A DNA stretch of 64,000 nucleotides from GCA-003244245 sp963822695 (GTDB lineage Bacteria > Actinomycetota > Actinomycetes > Mycobacteriales > Pseudonocardiaceae): NCBI GenBank assembly GCA_963822695.1, contig CAWGJH010000019.1, positions 186,001 through 250,000 on the forward strand. Direction: 5' to 3'. Within the stretch, counting starts at the first letter, position 1, and each line of letters opens with the position of its first letter. Made by a program: the position numbers and the translations under genes. Shown here one piece after another: positions 1 through 7,906 of the stretch. The notes under the pieces were generated by a model. That model was given only the letters and a program-made list of their open reading frames with translations, was not told the DNA's origin and did not search any database.

Positions 1-52
1 GGCTACGATGTTACCGATCGGTAGCCCTGTAGCCATCGCAGGGTGACCGCCC

Positions 53-787
53 TCACTGCGGCGCAGCGGCGGCCTCACCGGCCGCAGCGAGCTTGGTTTG
101 CAAGCCGGCAAGAAGAAGGTCGAGACCGTAGTCGAACCGTCCCGGCCGGCGCACGCCGTCCAGATACGGGCTCACCGCGGTCATGGCGGGAATCTGCTCT
201 GGCGGAAGCGGTGGGTAGTACCCGGACTCTTCCCGGCTTGCGTTGTCACGCAGCGGGACGATGCCCCCCATCTGTTGAAAACCAACGGTGTAGATAAACA
301 GGGCAAAGAAAGCGTCGGACGCCTCAGAAGGCGAGAACCCCCCCTCGAGCAGGAGCCCGATTGCCCGCTCCATAACCGACAGACCCTGCGGGCCGATCCT
401 GACCTCACCGCTGTAGGCCCGGGCTAGCTGGCGGTGGGCGACCATGACCTGGTGGTAGCTGCGCACCATCGCCCGGAGCTGGGTCAGCCAGTCACCCTCA
501 GTGGCCGAGATGTCCACCTCGCCGAGCATCAGGTCAAGCATGAGGTCCACCAGCTCGTCCTTGTCCCGCACATGGTTGTACAGGGCCATGGGTGAGACCT
601 CGAGTTCAGTGGCCAGCGCCCGCATCGTCAAGGCGAGGAGGCCTTTCTCGTCGACCAGCCGGACCGCGGCCCGCACGATCCGGGGGCGGGACAGCGGTGG
701 CGGCCGCGTGTGGTCCTTACTGGGGTCAACGCCAACCCAGGTCGTCGGGTCGGAACGGCCACGAGAGGCACTGGACTGATCGTTCAA
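53..787 (-). CDS. TetR/AcrR family transcriptional regulator
   Basis: A 244-residue repressor-type protein. The helix-turn-helix lies at about residues 54-76 (LTMRALATELEVSPMALYNH), the canonical TetR DNA-binding element; the remaining 160 residues form an all-helical ligand/dimerisation domain of the TetR_C class with the usual long helices. The first 35 residues are polar and poorly conserved-looking, so the true start could be internal. It is transcribed leftward, divergent from the sigma factor gene at 999. The 210-bp divergent gap contains two copies of an ACGTACA-WCGTA motif that could be its own operator. The ligand and target genes cannot be read from sequence. Family assignment is secure; physiological role is unknown. 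Confidence 0.9.
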   Translation of the reverse strand: MNDQSSASRGRSDPTTWVGVDPSKDHTRPPPLSRPRIVRAAVRLVDEKGLLALTMRALATELEVSPMALYNHVRDKDELVDLMLDLMLGEVDISATEGDWLTQLRAMVRSYHQVMVAHRQLARAYSGEVRIGPQGLSVMERAIGLLLEGGFSPSEASDAFFALFIYTVGFQQMGGIVPLRDNASREESGYYPPLPPEQIPAMTAVSPYLDGVRRPGRFDYGLDLLLAGLQTKLAAAGEAAAAPQ

Positions 788-813
788 CGGTTGATCCTCC
801 TCGTCGATCCAAG

Positions 814-892
814 ACGTACAACGTACACCCGGTTGGGCGATAGCAACTTTCGCGCCTCAGCATAACACTGTACTCCTCAACGTACATCGTAA
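814..892. promoter_or_regulatory. Candidate operator pair in the divergent promoter region
   Basis: The gap between the TetR gene and the sigma-factor gene contains ACGTACAACGTACA near 814 and ACGTACATCGTAAA near 880. The first holds the palindrome GTAC-N3-GTAC. Two copies of a short partly palindromic motif just upstream of a TetR gene is the usual layout of an autoregulatory operator. No clear -35/-10 pair was picked out. This is inference from position and symmetry only. Confidence 0.4.
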
Positions 893-998
893 AACTGACT
901 TACGGCGTAATCCACGAGGCCACGCTGACCTGATCACGACCAGGCACCTGCCCCCGTGCCCGCCACACGTCACCGCCACACGCTCCCCAGGGGTACCG

Positions 999-1607
999 AT
1001 GACAACCACCACCAGCCCAGCTGAGGCCGCGCGAAGCACCACTGATCTGCTCTTGCTCGCTTGCGACCGAGATCCCAGCGCGTGGGACGAGATCGTGCGC
1101 CGATACAGCGGTGTGGTATTCGCGAAGGTGCGCTCGTTCGGGCTGCAGGACGCCGACGCACTCGACGCTGTGCAGATGACCTGGTTACGGCTGGCGGAAA
1201 ACTGCCACCGGATACAGTTTCCCGAGCATCTCGGTGGGTGGCTGGCTACCACCGCGTGCCGGGAGTGCCTGCGCATCCTTCGCTATCAGACACAGCATGC
1301 CCCGACTGCGCACGACCCGGATTATCAGCACGACGCGGCGGCGCAACGGGCGGCTGACTCGTGCGTGGACCCCGAGCAGCACGCCGTTGATGCAGACACG
1401 GCGCGGCGACTGTGGAGTCTTGTCGCGACGCTGTCACCCCGCCGCCAGATACTCATCCGGGAGTTGTTCAGCAACAACCCACGACCGTACGCCGAGGTCG
1501 CCCGCAGCACTGGAATGCCGACCGGTGGCGTCGGACCCACCCGGGCGCGGACCCTGACACAGCTGCGGCGCAGGCTCGATGAACGCGGGTTGGACCGGCG
1601 GAGCTGA
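999..1607 (+). CDS. ECF-type RNA polymerase sigma factor
   Basis: A 202-residue sigma-70 family protein of the extracytoplasmic-function size class. Region 2 (core and -10 binding) is about residues 27-72, with the FAKVRSFG...DALDAVQMTWLRL helix pair. Region 4 (-35 binding HTH) is about residues 143-195, with SPRRQILIRELF and YAEVARSTGMPTGGVGPTRART. No anti-sigma gene is adjacent; downstream genes are convergent. The spacing and lack of a partner suggest an ECF group controlled by transcription or by an unlinked factor. ATG at 999 is the first start and gives the usual N-terminal length. Confidence 0.88.
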   Translation: MTTTTSPAEAARSTTDLLLLACDRDPSAWDEIVRRYSGVVFAKVRSFGLQDADALDAVQMTWLRLAENCHRIQFPEHLGGWLATTACRECLRILRYQTQHAPTAHDPDYQHDAAAQRAADSCVDPEQHAVDADTARRLWSLVATLSPRRQILIRELFSNNPRPYAEVARSTGMPTGGVGPTRARTLTQLRRRLDERGLDRRS

Positions 1608-1725
1608 GCACGACCCCCTGGACAGGACTGACCTCCTGACAGGAAGATTCCCACCCGCGGCGGGGCCTATTGCTTCCCGCCGAGCATCTCCGGGATCCGC
1701 TATCTGACCGCACTGGGTGGTCCCC

Positions 1726-2139
1726 TCATGGCCGGATGAAACGCAGCGCTTCCTTGAGATGCGCCACCATCTCCGGTGCGAGGACCAGTTCGAGGGAGAC
1801 AGGCTGATTGGCCCCGAATACCCGCCCATCGATCGCTAGCGTCGTCGTCTCCCGGCCGTCAGCGAGGTCAGGGCTGAACACCAGGCTGCTGCTCACTCGG
1901 ACATCGACGTCAACAACGAGACCGTAGCCGGCCAACTCCTCGCCCATCAGGATGCAGCCCTCTGACATGTCGGAGCCGACCCCCTTCAGCCGCTGCCATG
2001 GTACCCACAGCCACGGCTCACCCTGCTCGATGAGCCGATGGTGGGTGGCGCACACGGGTACCGGGCAGAGTCCGTCACCGCCCTTGATACGCATCTCGTG
2101 CTGCGGGTCGCTCCGGTAACCAGTGCAGTGGATCACCAT
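1726..2139 (-). CDS. Hypothetical Cys/His-rich protein, possible treble-clef zinc site
   Basis: About 137 residues from the internal ATG at 2139 (a start at 2166 is also open). The N-terminal third has a metal-site-like spacing: one Cys near residue 4, then CPVPVCATHH near residues 25-34, resembling an HNH or treble-clef knuckle. The rest is a beta-rich domain without recognised motifs. The 5' end overlaps the 3' end of the thioesterase-like gene by about 65 bp in another frame on the same strand, so the two may be translationally linked or one end is mis-extended. Function not recognised. Confidence 0.5.
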   Translation of the reverse strand: MVIHCTGYRSDPQHEMRIKGGDGLCPVPVCATHHRLIEQGEPWLWVPWQRLKGVGSDMSEGCILMGEELAGYGLVVDVDVRVSSSLVFSPDLADGRETTTLAIDGRVFGANQPVSLELVLAPEMVAHLKEALRFIRP

Positions 2140-2629
2140 GCACGACGGTGGCGACATGGTCGGCATACCTGGAGACGGTAGCGGGGTGACTCACGTTCCG
2201 CAGAGTCGGACCGCAGGCCGGCGTGAGCCTGTGCCGCTCAAGGAATGCCGCCGTCCGCACCACCGCGAACTCCACCCAACCACACGCCACGGTCCGCGTC
2301 CCGTCATAGGCACCAACGTCCCACCGGCTAGCCCGACCCGTCACGCTGACACACCGCGCGGTGACAGTCAGCTTCGTCCCGGCCCACACTGGCGCCTGAT
2401 GGGAGACACAGACCCGGGTACCCAAGCTGTCCTCATCATCACCGATGACCTGACGCAGCGCATCCATCGCCGGCCACTCGCACAACGCCACCAAGATACC
2501 GGTCGCCAACACCGCGGGCTTCCGAGCGAACTCCGACGCCCCAGGAAACAAGGTGTTGACCAGATCTCCTGGCTGTACCCAGTAGGTCAAAGTCCGCGCA
2601 ACACCAGGAACAAGGCCGGGGCTCACCAT
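2075..2629 (-). CDS. FlK-like (fluoroacetyl-CoA-type) hotdog thioesterase
   Basis: From the ATG at 2629 the protein is 184 residues with a single hotdog fold. It carries Thr43, Glu51 and His77 in the segments ATGILVALCE and VSHQAP. These have exactly the 8- and 26-residue spacing of the catalytic triad Thr42/Glu50/His76 of the fluoroacetyl-CoA thioesterase FlK. Members of this family hydrolyse small acyl-CoA thioesters; the fluoroacetate specificity of FlK cannot be assumed. The C-terminal tail (about 50 residues) is longer than in FlK and overlaps the next gene, so the tail may be non-native. The start overlaps the stop of the small Cys-rich ORF upstream (ATGGTGA), which supports this start and translational coupling. 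Confidence 0.72.
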   Translation of the reverse strand: MVSPGLVPGVARTLTYWVQPGDLVNTLFPGASEFARKPAVLATGILVALCEWPAMDALRQVIGDDEDSLGTRVCVSHQAPVWAGTKLTVTARCVSVTGRASRWDVGAYDGTRTVACGWVEFAVVRTAAFLERHRLTPACGPTLRNVSHPATVSRYADHVATVVHGDPLHWLPERPAARDAYQGR

Positions 2630-2829
2630 GTCGTGCCCTCCGGTGCCCGGCAAACGCCACCATGACCCTCCGGCAACTGGCAGTGCCACTCCCCATCCTC
2701 AGCCAAGCCGTTAATGTGACTCAGCACGCTGAGGCAGCGCTGGGGAGCCACTCGGCAGAGACCTGGAGCCAGCGTGGTGGGGGCGGTTCGGGTGAGCGTC
2801 ATCATGGCAACGGAAAGTAATGACTCCAC
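2623..2829 (-). CDS. Small Cys-containing protein coupled to the thioesterase gene
   Basis: A 59-68 residue protein, depending on which ATG is used (2829, 2805 or 2802). The C-terminal half contains C-x7-C, then WHCQLPEGHGGVC, a Cys/His arrangement often seen in small actinobacterial zinc proteins. Its TGA lies inside the ATGGTGA that starts the FlK-like thioesterase, so the two are probably one transcript. No family name is recognised. The coupling and the Cys/His pattern are the only reasons for calling it real. Confidence 0.45.
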   Translation of the reverse strand: MESLLSVAMMTLTRTAPTTLAPGLCRVAPQRCLSVLSHINGLAEDGEWHCQLPEGHGGVCRAPEGTTW

Positions 2830-2898
2830 TACGGTAAGTCAATCATTTCCTTCACCCGAACGGACCAAATCTGCCCAAGCGACCACGAGCCACGCGTG

Positions 2899-3034
2899 CT
2901 CGAAACGCCGTGGGTTGGACCGTCCGATGACACCCACACGCAGATCAAGCAACGCGCCGACACCACCGGCGTCGCGGTGCGCTCCTCGATCGTCGCGACG
3001 ATCGACCGTGAGAACTTCCGGCGGGCAGGTGTGG
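2899..3034 (+). pseudogene. Ribbon-helix-helix antitoxin remnant
   Basis: This stretch aligns base by base with the start of the intact RHH antitoxin gene at 10,203: the codons for SKRLGLNLSDDAHAQIKQRAD are recognisable here. It lacks the start codon and has a one-base deletion in the codons matching LNLS, which shifts frame. It stops being similar after the codons for ENFR. The partner MazF-like toxin is absent. It abuts the intact Uma2 gene on the other strand, the same antitoxin/Uma2 neighbourhood as in the 9-12-kb graveyard. Confidence 0.65.
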
Positions 3035-3053
3035 TCACATTCTCTCGGTGACG

Positions 3054-3623
3054 CTAGGAACGCGGGGCCACCAGCGCGGGGATGTCGATGCACAGACCGA
3101 ACGGCGCGGTTGTGATGAGTTGACCAGCAATCGCGGGCTCTTCTACGTATCCCTCATCCGGTGCGCCCACGTGGAAAACCGTGATCGACGGTGCCGGTGG
3201 GTCGAGATCGACCAGCCAATAATGCGGGATTCCCGCCTCCGCGTACTCGAACGGCTTGAGACGAAGATCGACATTGCGTGATCCAGGCGAGATGATCTCC
3301 ACAGCGAGCAGCACATCGGAGGCCACCAACCGGTGGTCGGCAGCCCCAACCTTGGTGACCACAAGATCGGGCACCCGCCCGATCGGCGGGTGTTCGATCC
3401 GCACCACAACCTCGACGTCGAGAAGGAAATCCCAACCGGACGGCAGTTGCTCGTCACACTGCCGAGCAAGCCGGTAGGCGGCCTGCTGATGCTGAGGAGT
3501 GGGCCGTGGAGACACCAGAAGAATGCCTTCCCGCAGCTCGTACCGGTAGCTGTTGTCCTCCGGTAGCGCGAACCACTCATCCAGAGTCATCAGCGACCTT
3601 GAACCATGCAGCGGCATGGCCAT
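3054..3623 (-). CDS. Uma2 family (DUF820) PD-(D/E)xK-type nuclease
   Basis: About 189 residues from the ATG at 3623; the longer open frame to 3746 overlaps the antiporter gene and looks spurious. Motifs of the Uma2 family are present in order: LMTLDEWFALPEDNSYRYEL (N-terminal family signature), RVPDLVVTK, LLAVEIISPGS and YAEAGIPHYWLVDLD. The Asp of VPDLV and Glu of VEI are the expected metal-binding pair. The fold is that of restriction-like endonucleases; cellular roles are mostly unassigned. This is the only intact copy in the window. Two decayed paralogues lie at 9,134-9,575 and 11,463-12,030. Confidence 0.85.
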   Translation of the reverse strand: MAMPLHGSRSLMTLDEWFALPEDNSYRYELREGILLVSPRPTPQHQQAAYRLARQCDEQLPSGWDFLLDVEVVVRIEHPPIGRVPDLVVTKVGAADHRLVASDVLLAVEIISPGSRNVDLRLKPFEYAEAGIPHYWLVDLDPPAPSITVFHVGAPDEGYVEEPAIAGQLITTAPFGLCIDIPALVAPRS

Positions 3624-3742
3624 GGCACGTCCTCTGCAGTGTCGGCGAGCGTCGGGGCGATCCGGCCAGCATCCAGGCTCAGCCCGCGCCGAGAGCCGAT
3701 CTTGCGAACGCGCGCACCCCGGACCGCCGGAGCGGGTCACAT

Positions 3743-5236
3743 TCATATGGGGTCTGCGGCTGGGGTGACGATGTCGGAGGTGTCAGTGCGGTTGTTGGGG
3801 GAATCGCCCGGGTCGGGCTCGGTCGGGGTGGGCGAGTACAGCAAGCCTAGCAGCGGTCCGGCGGCGATGGTGGTGAGCACGGTGATGATCACGAGGATCG
3901 AAAACAGGGTGTCCCCGATCAGGCCGAGTGACTGTCCGATGTTGAGCATCACCAGCTCAGTGAGCCCACGGCAGTTGAGCATGACGCCGAGCGCCACGGC
4001 CTCCTCGCGGGAGCGGCCCATCAGCCGCGCACCGAGCATTGCGCCCGCGAACTTGCTGGACACCGCGACCACAAGGACGAGCCCGCAGAACAGCAGGGCG
4101 GTGCCGCCGTGCAGCGTGCCGAAGTCGGTGAGCAGCCCGACGGAGGCGAAGAACAGGGGCAACAGCAACCACAGCGTCAGCCCCTCTGTGCGCTGGAGGA
4201 AGCCGTGCACGATGCCCGACGAGCGTGGCATCACCACCCCAGCCACGAACGCGCCGATGATCGGGTGGATGCCGATCCGCTCGCCCGCGAGCGCGCACAG
4301 CAGCACGAACAGGGTCAGCATCACCTGCAGCGGGTAGTGGTCGCGTTCGCGCTGCTCCACCCTGGCCAGACCGCGCCGCAGCGCCGGGCGGACCACGGCC
4401 AGCATCACCACCGCGAACATGATGGTCAGCGCCGCTGTCCGCAGCACGGTAGCCGAATCGCCCCGGCCGGTGAAGACCATGAGCACCACTAGCAGGAACC
4501 AGACGGTGGCGTCGCCGATCGCTGCGGCTGCGATGCCGAGTGTGCCCGCCGGGGAGTTCACCAGCCGCCGCTGACGCAGGATCGCGGCCAGCACCGGCAG
4601 GGCGCTCACGCTCATGGCCAGGCCGAGGAAGAACAGGTACGGCAGCCTGCCTGCCCCCTCGGGCTGGTACGAGGCGGGCAGGAGGAGACCGAGCAGGATC
4701 CCGCAGCCGAATGGCACGGCGAGCGCGGCGTGGCCGATCACCACCGCGGCGGCGCCGTTGTTGCGCAGCACTCGGGTGCTGAACTCCAGCCCGACTCCGA
4801 ACATGAAGAATATTACGCCGAGCTGTGCCATCGAGTTGATGACCGGCATGATCTCCGGCGGGAACAGGGCGTGCTGGACCGCCGGGGATATCGCGCCGAG
4901 CACCGACGGGCCGAGCAGCACCCCGCCGATCATCTCACCGATCACCCGGGGCTGGCGGAGGCGATGCACGATCGCGCCACACAGGTGCGCGGTGGCGAGC
5001 ACGATCGGCACGGTCACCAGTAGCACGCCGATCAGGTCACCATGCATCCCGCTCGCCTGGGCGGGCCGGACCACCGGCCGGGCGTTGAGCAGCAGCAGAG
5101 CGAGCCCACCCACCATCGGCAGCACGACGATGAGCAGATAGACCAGCGCAGGCCTGCGCCAGGTCAGCGCCGCGGGTCGGCGCGTGTCAGGGGTCGCCTG
5201 AGTCATCAGTCCCGCCAGTGTCTGATCGTCTGCCAC
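3743..5236 (-). CDS. CPA2-family cation:proton antiporter
   Basis: A 497-residue polytopic membrane protein with about 12-13 hydrophobic segments. It has the Na+/H+ exchanger domain signatures RQPRVIGEMIGGVLLGPSVLG after the second helix and a conserved LNCRGLTELVMLNIG near the C-terminus, as in KefB/NapA-like carriers and CzcO-type antibiotic-cluster antiporters. No RCK (TrkA-N) domain follows; the C-terminus is a short polar tail. It would exchange Na+ or K+ for protons across the plasma membrane. The gene stands alone, and its 3' end is close to the Uma2 gene. The ion cannot be told from sequence. Confidence 0.88.
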   Translation of the reverse strand: MADDQTLAGLMTQATPDTRRPAALTWRRPALVYLLIVVLPMVGGLALLLLNARPVVRPAQASGMHGDLIGVLLVTVPIVLATAHLCGAIVHRLRQPRVIGEMIGGVLLGPSVLGAISPAVQHALFPPEIMPVINSMAQLGVIFFMFGVGLEFSTRVLRNNGAAAVVIGHAALAVPFGCGILLGLLLPASYQPEGAGRLPYLFFLGLAMSVSALPVLAAILRQRRLVNSPAGTLGIAAAAIGDATVWFLLVVLMVFTGRGDSATVLRTAALTIMFAVVMLAVVRPALRRGLARVEQRERDHYPLQVMLTLFVLLCALAGERIGIHPIIGAFVAGVVMPRSSGIVHGFLQRTEGLTLWLLLPLFFASVGLLTDFGTLHGGTALLFCGLVLVVAVSSKFAGAMLGARLMGRSREEAVALGVMLNCRGLTELVMLNIGQSLGLIGDTLFSILVIITVLTTIAAGPLLGLLYSPTPTEPDPGDSPNNRTDTSDIVTPAADPI

Positions 5237-5364
5237 GGGTAGGGGTTGTCGTGAAGGTAGCTGTTATCAGCCGCAAACGACAGCATTATTCCTGGCCAGT
5301 GGGCTGACTGGATCCGGAGCAACGCCCCTCTCCGACAGATTACATAGATCAATTTTTAGGCTTT

Positions 5365-5707
5365 TTAACTGGTGTAATTTGCCACGGGTGGATCACTGGT
5401 ATTCTCTGTGTCCGCGACCAACTTCGTCCATTCATCCCGCAGCGCTTGAAGATGGTTGAGGTCACCCGTAGCCGCTGCATCAACAACAGAATTGGACGCT
5501 GCCTCCGACTAAAGCGCCGGTTGCGTCACGGAGAAGTGCAGCTGAGGCGGCGAATTTCTTGCTGGCCGGATCAACGGCAAGAACCGGAGACCGCGGTGTT
5601 ACAAGAACATCGTTTACACTCATTGGCCACCAGAGAAGGAAACCGTTTTTCTGATCTGCCCAAAATGGGGAGGCAAGAGCGGCGCGTGACCATGGGTCGA
5701 TAGGCAT
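5365..5707 (-). pseudogene. Unrecognised decayed or small gene in an AT-richer segment
   Basis: An ORF starting at 5707 (MPIDPWSRAALASPF...) runs 75 codons to a TGA at 5480. Immediately afterwards another frame continues with VDAAATGDLNHLQALRDEW and ends at a TAA near 5365, giving protein-like sequence across a frame break. This looks like one gene broken by a frameshift, but no homologue is recognised and the local base composition is lower in GC than the flanks. Low confidence. Confidence 0.25.
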
Positions 5708-6271
5708 GTAGGAACGACCTCCGGGGGATAAGGGGACTCACTCGACAGCTTCTTGAGTTGCATCGGGCAGTATTGTAGGGAAGTGCATGATCACATTAGG
5801 TGACTGACTATCGTCACAACATGTTATTCATTGACACGCGTGTTGGCCCGTCGTGATGCGGATGGTAGTGCCAGGGGTTACATTTTGAGAATAACTGGCT
5901 GGTTGCACAATAGGTCGCTGTCTAGGATAACTCCTTTGGAGGCTGACGTCACCCATCTAGCCTCATTACTTCTAGGCGAACACTTGTCTACAATAAGTAA
6001 CATCATGCGTCGAATTGTAACACTCCTGTCACTACGGCCGACACCTTAGCTATCACTCATAGTGACCAGTGTCGGGAGCCCACGAGCGGTCTGGAAACCG
6101 CTCTGAGGCACTAATCAAGTTGTTGAGTGTGTTGGGATCGGCCCCCGATAATCGTCGAGTGAGGGGACCGCTTGATGGGGCCGTGTCGTCGTCGCTACAC
6201 AGGTTTCTCGCTGTATCAAGTGGGTTTGGTGATCAAGTGAGTGTGGTCCCGGCGTGGCGGGTTGACGAGGG
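5708..6271. other. AT-richer intergenic segment without a convincing gene
   Basis: This stretch has visibly lower GC than the rest of the window. It contains short inverted repeats such as GTGAC-N8-GTCAC near 5800-5820, and no ORF with convincing protein character. It separates the antiporter block from the RiPP-like unit and may be remnant mobile DNA or a long upstream regulatory region. Confidence 0.4.
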
Positions 6272-6430
6272 GTGATTGTTTCGTTCGACCGCTACCACCT
6301 AGCCGCCACACTCAGCGAGGCCATCGACACCGTCCGCCGCCAGGAGCTCACCACCCGCCCGGAACTCACGCACACCCGCTGGCGATACGCGGCAGTTGCG
6401 GGATACGGCGAAAAGGGCCCCTGGCAGTGA
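6272..6430 (+). CDS. Small hypothetical protein upstream of the RiPP-like unit
   Basis: A 52-codon ORF starting with GTG at 6272, preceded by GACGAGG as a ribosome-binding site. It has strong third-position GC and a protein-like composition (VIVSFDRYHLAATLSEAID...TRWRYAAVAGYGEKGPWQ). It lies 126 bp before the charged peptide gene, on the same strand. No family is recognised. It may be a truncated gene or an accessory small protein of the same cluster. Confidence 0.4.
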   Translation: MIVSFDRYHLAATLSEAIDTVRRQELTTRPELTHTRWRYAAVAGYGEKGPWQ

Positions 6431-6556
6431 TCACACGCTAGATGACCGGGCCAGAGGGACGGATGGTGTCAGGGACGTTCGCTCTGGCGTGGCTGGCTGC
6501 ATCGTGGTATAGCCACGGTGCGCGGCTGCTCGCCGCCGGACTGGAGGGGGAATGAC

Positions 6557-6703
6557 ATGAGTAAATATGAGAAGCAAGATGACAAGGACAAGTACACGGG
6601 GAACGGGCACGATCCTAATCGGCCGGTCCCGCGCGAAGATCCCGGTGGCAAGCACGGAAAGCCCGACGACAAGGACAAAGACGATCAAGGCGATAAGGAC
6701 TAA
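6557..6703 (+). CDS. Candidate imiditide-type RiPP precursor peptide, highly charged
   Basis: A 48-residue peptide from the ATG at 6557, preceded by a strong Shine-Dalgarno GGAGGGGGA. Twelve of 48 residues are Asp and nine are Lys. Two charged arms each contain DDKDK (residues 8-12 and 37-41). They flank a Gly/Pro-rich centre that includes TGNGHDPNRP and REDPGG. There are no Cys, Ser-rich or Thr-rich core features, so it is not a lanthipeptide. Its TAA is 6 nt before the GTG of the PIMT-like methyltransferase, so the two are co-transcribed. Imiditides are defined by a PIMT homologue that methylates an Asp of a linear precursor, which then closes to an aspartimide. Which Asp (or the Asn16-Gly17 site) is modified cannot be read from sequence. 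Confidence 0.7.
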   Translation: MSKYEKQDDKDKYTGNGHDPNRPVPREDPGGKHGKPDDKDKDDQGDKD

Positions 6704-6709
6704 GGGGAC

Positions 6710-7906
6710 GTGACGACGACGGCGCCATTGTGGGCCGACCTGGTGGACGGCCTGGCCGAGCAGGGGGTGTTGTCTGAACAGTGGCGTGCAGCGTTTCTGG
6801 CGGTGCCCCGTGAGGTGTTCATTCCCGAGGTGATCTGGCGCTACGCCGGGGACGATCTGGTGGCACTGCGCCGCAGTGATGAGCCGCAGGAGTGGCTGCG
6901 ACGGGTCTACGGGTCCCGCTACGTGGTCACCCAGGTTGACGACGGCACCCCGGCCGGCCCCCAGGGGCGGGGGCGGATGGCAACCAGTTCGGCGTCGCGC
7001 CCGGACATCGTCGCCCTGATGCTTGAGGCCGGCCGGGTCGAGCCGGGGATGCGCGTGTTGGAGATCGGCACCGGCACTGGCTACACCGCCGCGCTACTCG
7101 CGGAACGCCTTGGCGCTCGCAACGTGACCAGCATCGAGATTGACCCGACCCTGGCGGCGCGGGCCCGGACTGCGTTGGCCACCGCCGGCTACGGCGACGT
7201 GACCGTGATCACCGGCGACGGCGCCCAGGGCCACCCCGACCGGGCGCCGTTTGATCGGGTGCTGTCCACCGTTGCCGCGCCTCGGGTGCCCTACGCGTGG
7301 GTGGCGCAGACCCGGCCCGGTGGGCTGGTGCTCACCCCGTGGGGCAGCGCCTACAAGCCTGCCGGGCTGCTGTCGCTGACTGTCCGAACCGATGGCACCG
7401 CCACCGGAGGCCTGGTCAACACCACCATCTCCTTCATGGAACTCCGCGACCAGCGGATCGCCCGTGCCGCGATCACCGACCTGGTGCGCGATGCTGACAC
7501 TGCCGAACTCAGCGACACTGACCTGCATGCCTCCCACCTCTGCAACGACAACGACGCAACTTTCGCGATCGCGATTCAGGTCCCTGGCTGCCACTGGGAG
7601 TACAAGCCCCCCACCGGCGATGACAACCGCTGGTGCGTGTGGTTCCTCGACCCCGGCTCTGGGTCCTGGGCGCGCTTTGACTACCAACCCGAAACCCGGC
7701 GCTGGCCGATCCACCAGTTCGGACCGCGCCGGCTCTGGGACGAAGTCACCGCCGCCTACCAACGGTGGGAACACGCCGGGCGACCCGCGGTCACCCAGTG
7801 GCGCTTCACCATCACGCCAGACGGGCAACAGGTGGTGCTGACCGACGCCGCCCCGGCGGGCAGCGAAGGGCACTACCAACCTGATCCGCGGCGGTGCCGG
7901 TGGTGA
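6710..7906 (+). CDS. PIMT-like O-methyltransferase of RiPP (imiditide) type
   Basis: 398 residues from GTG 6710, directly behind the charged peptide gene. Residues 1-250 are a protein-L-isoaspartate O-methyltransferase domain, with SAM motif I VLEIGTGTGYT at 117-126 and the conserved EIDP acidic motif at 143-146. The C-terminal 150 residues are not found in housekeeping PIMTs. They contain the Trp/Gly/Pro-rich motif around residues 343-378 (YQRWEHAGRPAVTQWRF), characteristic of methyltransferases in lasso peptide, graspetide, lanthipeptide and imiditide clusters. No cyclase, lanthionine synthetase or ATP-grasp gene is adjacent, which points to the stand-alone imiditide arrangement. A C-terminal piece of a second paralogue lies at 8,860-9,101. 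Confidence 0.85.
   Translation: MTTTAPLWADLVDGLAEQGVLSEQWRAAFLAVPREVFIPEVIWRYAGDDLVALRRSDEPQEWLRRVYGSRYVVTQVDDGTPAGPQGRGRMATSSASRPDIVALMLEAGRVEPGMRVLEIGTGTGYTAALLAERLGARNVTSIEIDPTLAARARTALATAGYGDVTVITGDGAQGHPDRAPFDRVLSTVAAPRVPYAWVAQTRPGGLVLTPWGSAYKPAGLLSLTVRTDGTATGGLVNTTISFMELRDQRIARAAITDLVRDADTAELSDTDLHASHLCNDNDATFAIAIQVPGCHWEYKPPTGDDNRWCVWFLDPGSGSWARFDYQPETRRWPIHQFGPRRLWDEVTAAYQRWEHAGRPAVTQWRFTITPDGQQVVLTDAAPAGSEGHYQPDPRRCRW

Noticed and set aside
1..52. GGCTAC...GTAGCC inverted repeat at the window start
   Set aside because: Only a 6-bp stem and no context upstream; cannot be called a terminator with confidence.
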